Below, in pieces: positions 15,268 through 15,716 of a stretch of 15,716 nt of DNA. Position 1 is the first letter of the stretch. The number at the start of each line of letters is the position of its first letter. The DNA lies in the NCBI GenBank assembly GCA_039804165.1, contig JBDRZZ010000032.1:1-15716 (forward strand), read 5' to 3'. This DNA is from a candidate division WOR-3 bacterium (GTDB lineage Bacteria; Hydrothermota; UBA3072). The notes beneath the pieces are model-generated. The model searched no databases and was not told the DNA's origin. It worked only from the letters and a program-made list of their open reading frames with translations. Both the position numbers and the translations under genes were made by a program.

Positions 15268-15716
15268 TAACTCCTCAAATTCTATTCTAAAATCTTGCTT
15301 CATTTGACAGTGAAATTCCTCTATTTCCCATCTCGCTCCATACGCTCTCAACATTTCTCTAAATACTTCTTCTGGTGTCGTTTCTTCCGGGACTCAACCA
15401 AGAAAATAACTGAACCCATTCTCTTTCCCTTCCACTCGTTTTTTCTTTATTACAAGCAACCATAATTTCTCTTTTCGATATTCCGAATATGGAAGGTAAA
15501 CCTCTTTTATTCCAGCTGAATAATGTTCCTTCTTTATCCTATTTTTCCTCGTGATTTTATCAACGATAACTTCCCTCAATAAAGGAATCCTCCGCCATCC
15601 TTCATATCCCACTTTTTCTCCATCAATATATAAATGCCTCTGCTCCCTTAAACGGAGGACAAAGTAAAAACCCTTGCCTATCAACCATTCAATTACTCTG
15701 ATCGCATCAAAGGCTC
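15250..15716 (-). pseudogene. Broken IS4-family DDE transposase, C-terminal part, cut by the window edge
   Basis: Read on the minus strand from the window edge, the frame begins AFDAIRVIEWLIGKGF, the region after the second catalytic Asp in IS4-type transposases. It runs through a beta-rich part to a TGA at 15394-15396. Past that TGA the same frame continues with PEETTPEEVFREMLRAYG and then YGARWEIEEFHCQMK. This matches the IS4 YREK signature exactly in spacing (Y-2-R-3-E-6-K). It ends at a TAA (15250-15252) at a position where the left copy still has Gln (CAA). Other genes here use TGA as a stop, so the internal TGA is a real nonsense mutation and not recoding of the code. The N-terminal half lies beyond the window. 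Confidence 0.85.

Noticed and set aside
15394-15396. In-frame TGA in the transposase read as recoding (Trp, Gly or selenocysteine)
   Set aside because: Several intact genes here end in TGA (for example batA, batB and batC), the element is otherwise degraded, and no selenocysteine hairpin is visible. A nonsense mutation is simpler.

Overview
This is an AT-rich bacterial window. It is gene-dense, with many ATGA-type stop/start overlaps and AGGAGG ribosome sites. One gene has a C-terminal secretion/sorting-type domain (NYPNPFN start, then an Ig-like fold) of the sort common in the Bacteroidota/Chlorobiota and in FCB-like candidate phyla such as WOR-3. That domain, the low G+C and a full MoxR/Bat operon suggest an uncultured, possibly anaerobic or thermophilic member of that broad group. 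The phylum call is inference from style only.

Layout. Positions 1-149 hold the degraded 3' end of an IS4-type insertion sequence. From 213 to 8406 on the plus strand there is one uninterrupted nine-gene unit: moxR, a DUF58 protein, a Bat-operon membrane protein with an N-terminal beta domain, batA, batB, batC (TPR), batD, batE (TPR-SH3), and a conserved multi-pass membrane protein of unknown function. Most of these genes overlap by 4-17 bases, so translational coupling is likely. From 15068 down to 8412 the minus strand carries four genes: nnr (NAD(P)H-hydrate repair), a zinc alcohol dehydrogenase, a methyltransferase fused to a D-Ala-D-Ala-ligase-like ATP-grasp enzyme, and a DUF362 protein with three N-terminal membrane segments and the sorting domain. 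The two units converge with only 5 bases between their stop codons. From 15134 to the right edge lies a second IS4-type remnant in the opposite orientation, with a transposase broken by an in-frame TGA.

How the genes work together. In the plus-strand unit, the MoxR AAA+ ATPase and DUF58 protein are cytoplasmic partners of membrane-anchored von Willebrand factor A proteins (BatA, BatB). These presumably assemble with the TPR and beta-rich Bat proteins into an envelope complex, whose biochemical function is still poorly defined in any organism. The minus-strand genes look less like one pathway. nnr and the alcohol dehydrogenase are 16 bases apart and are probably co-transcribed. The ATP-grasp fusion and the DUF362 gene each have their own good ribosome site and a plausible promoter.

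The points most worth following up are the methyltransferase/ATP-grasp fusion, which lacks the classical Ddl N-terminal substrate motif; the unknown membrane protein coupled to the end of the Bat operon; and the near-leaderless promoter of nnr next to IS debris. I saw no CRISPR array, tRNA, rRNA or phage genes.
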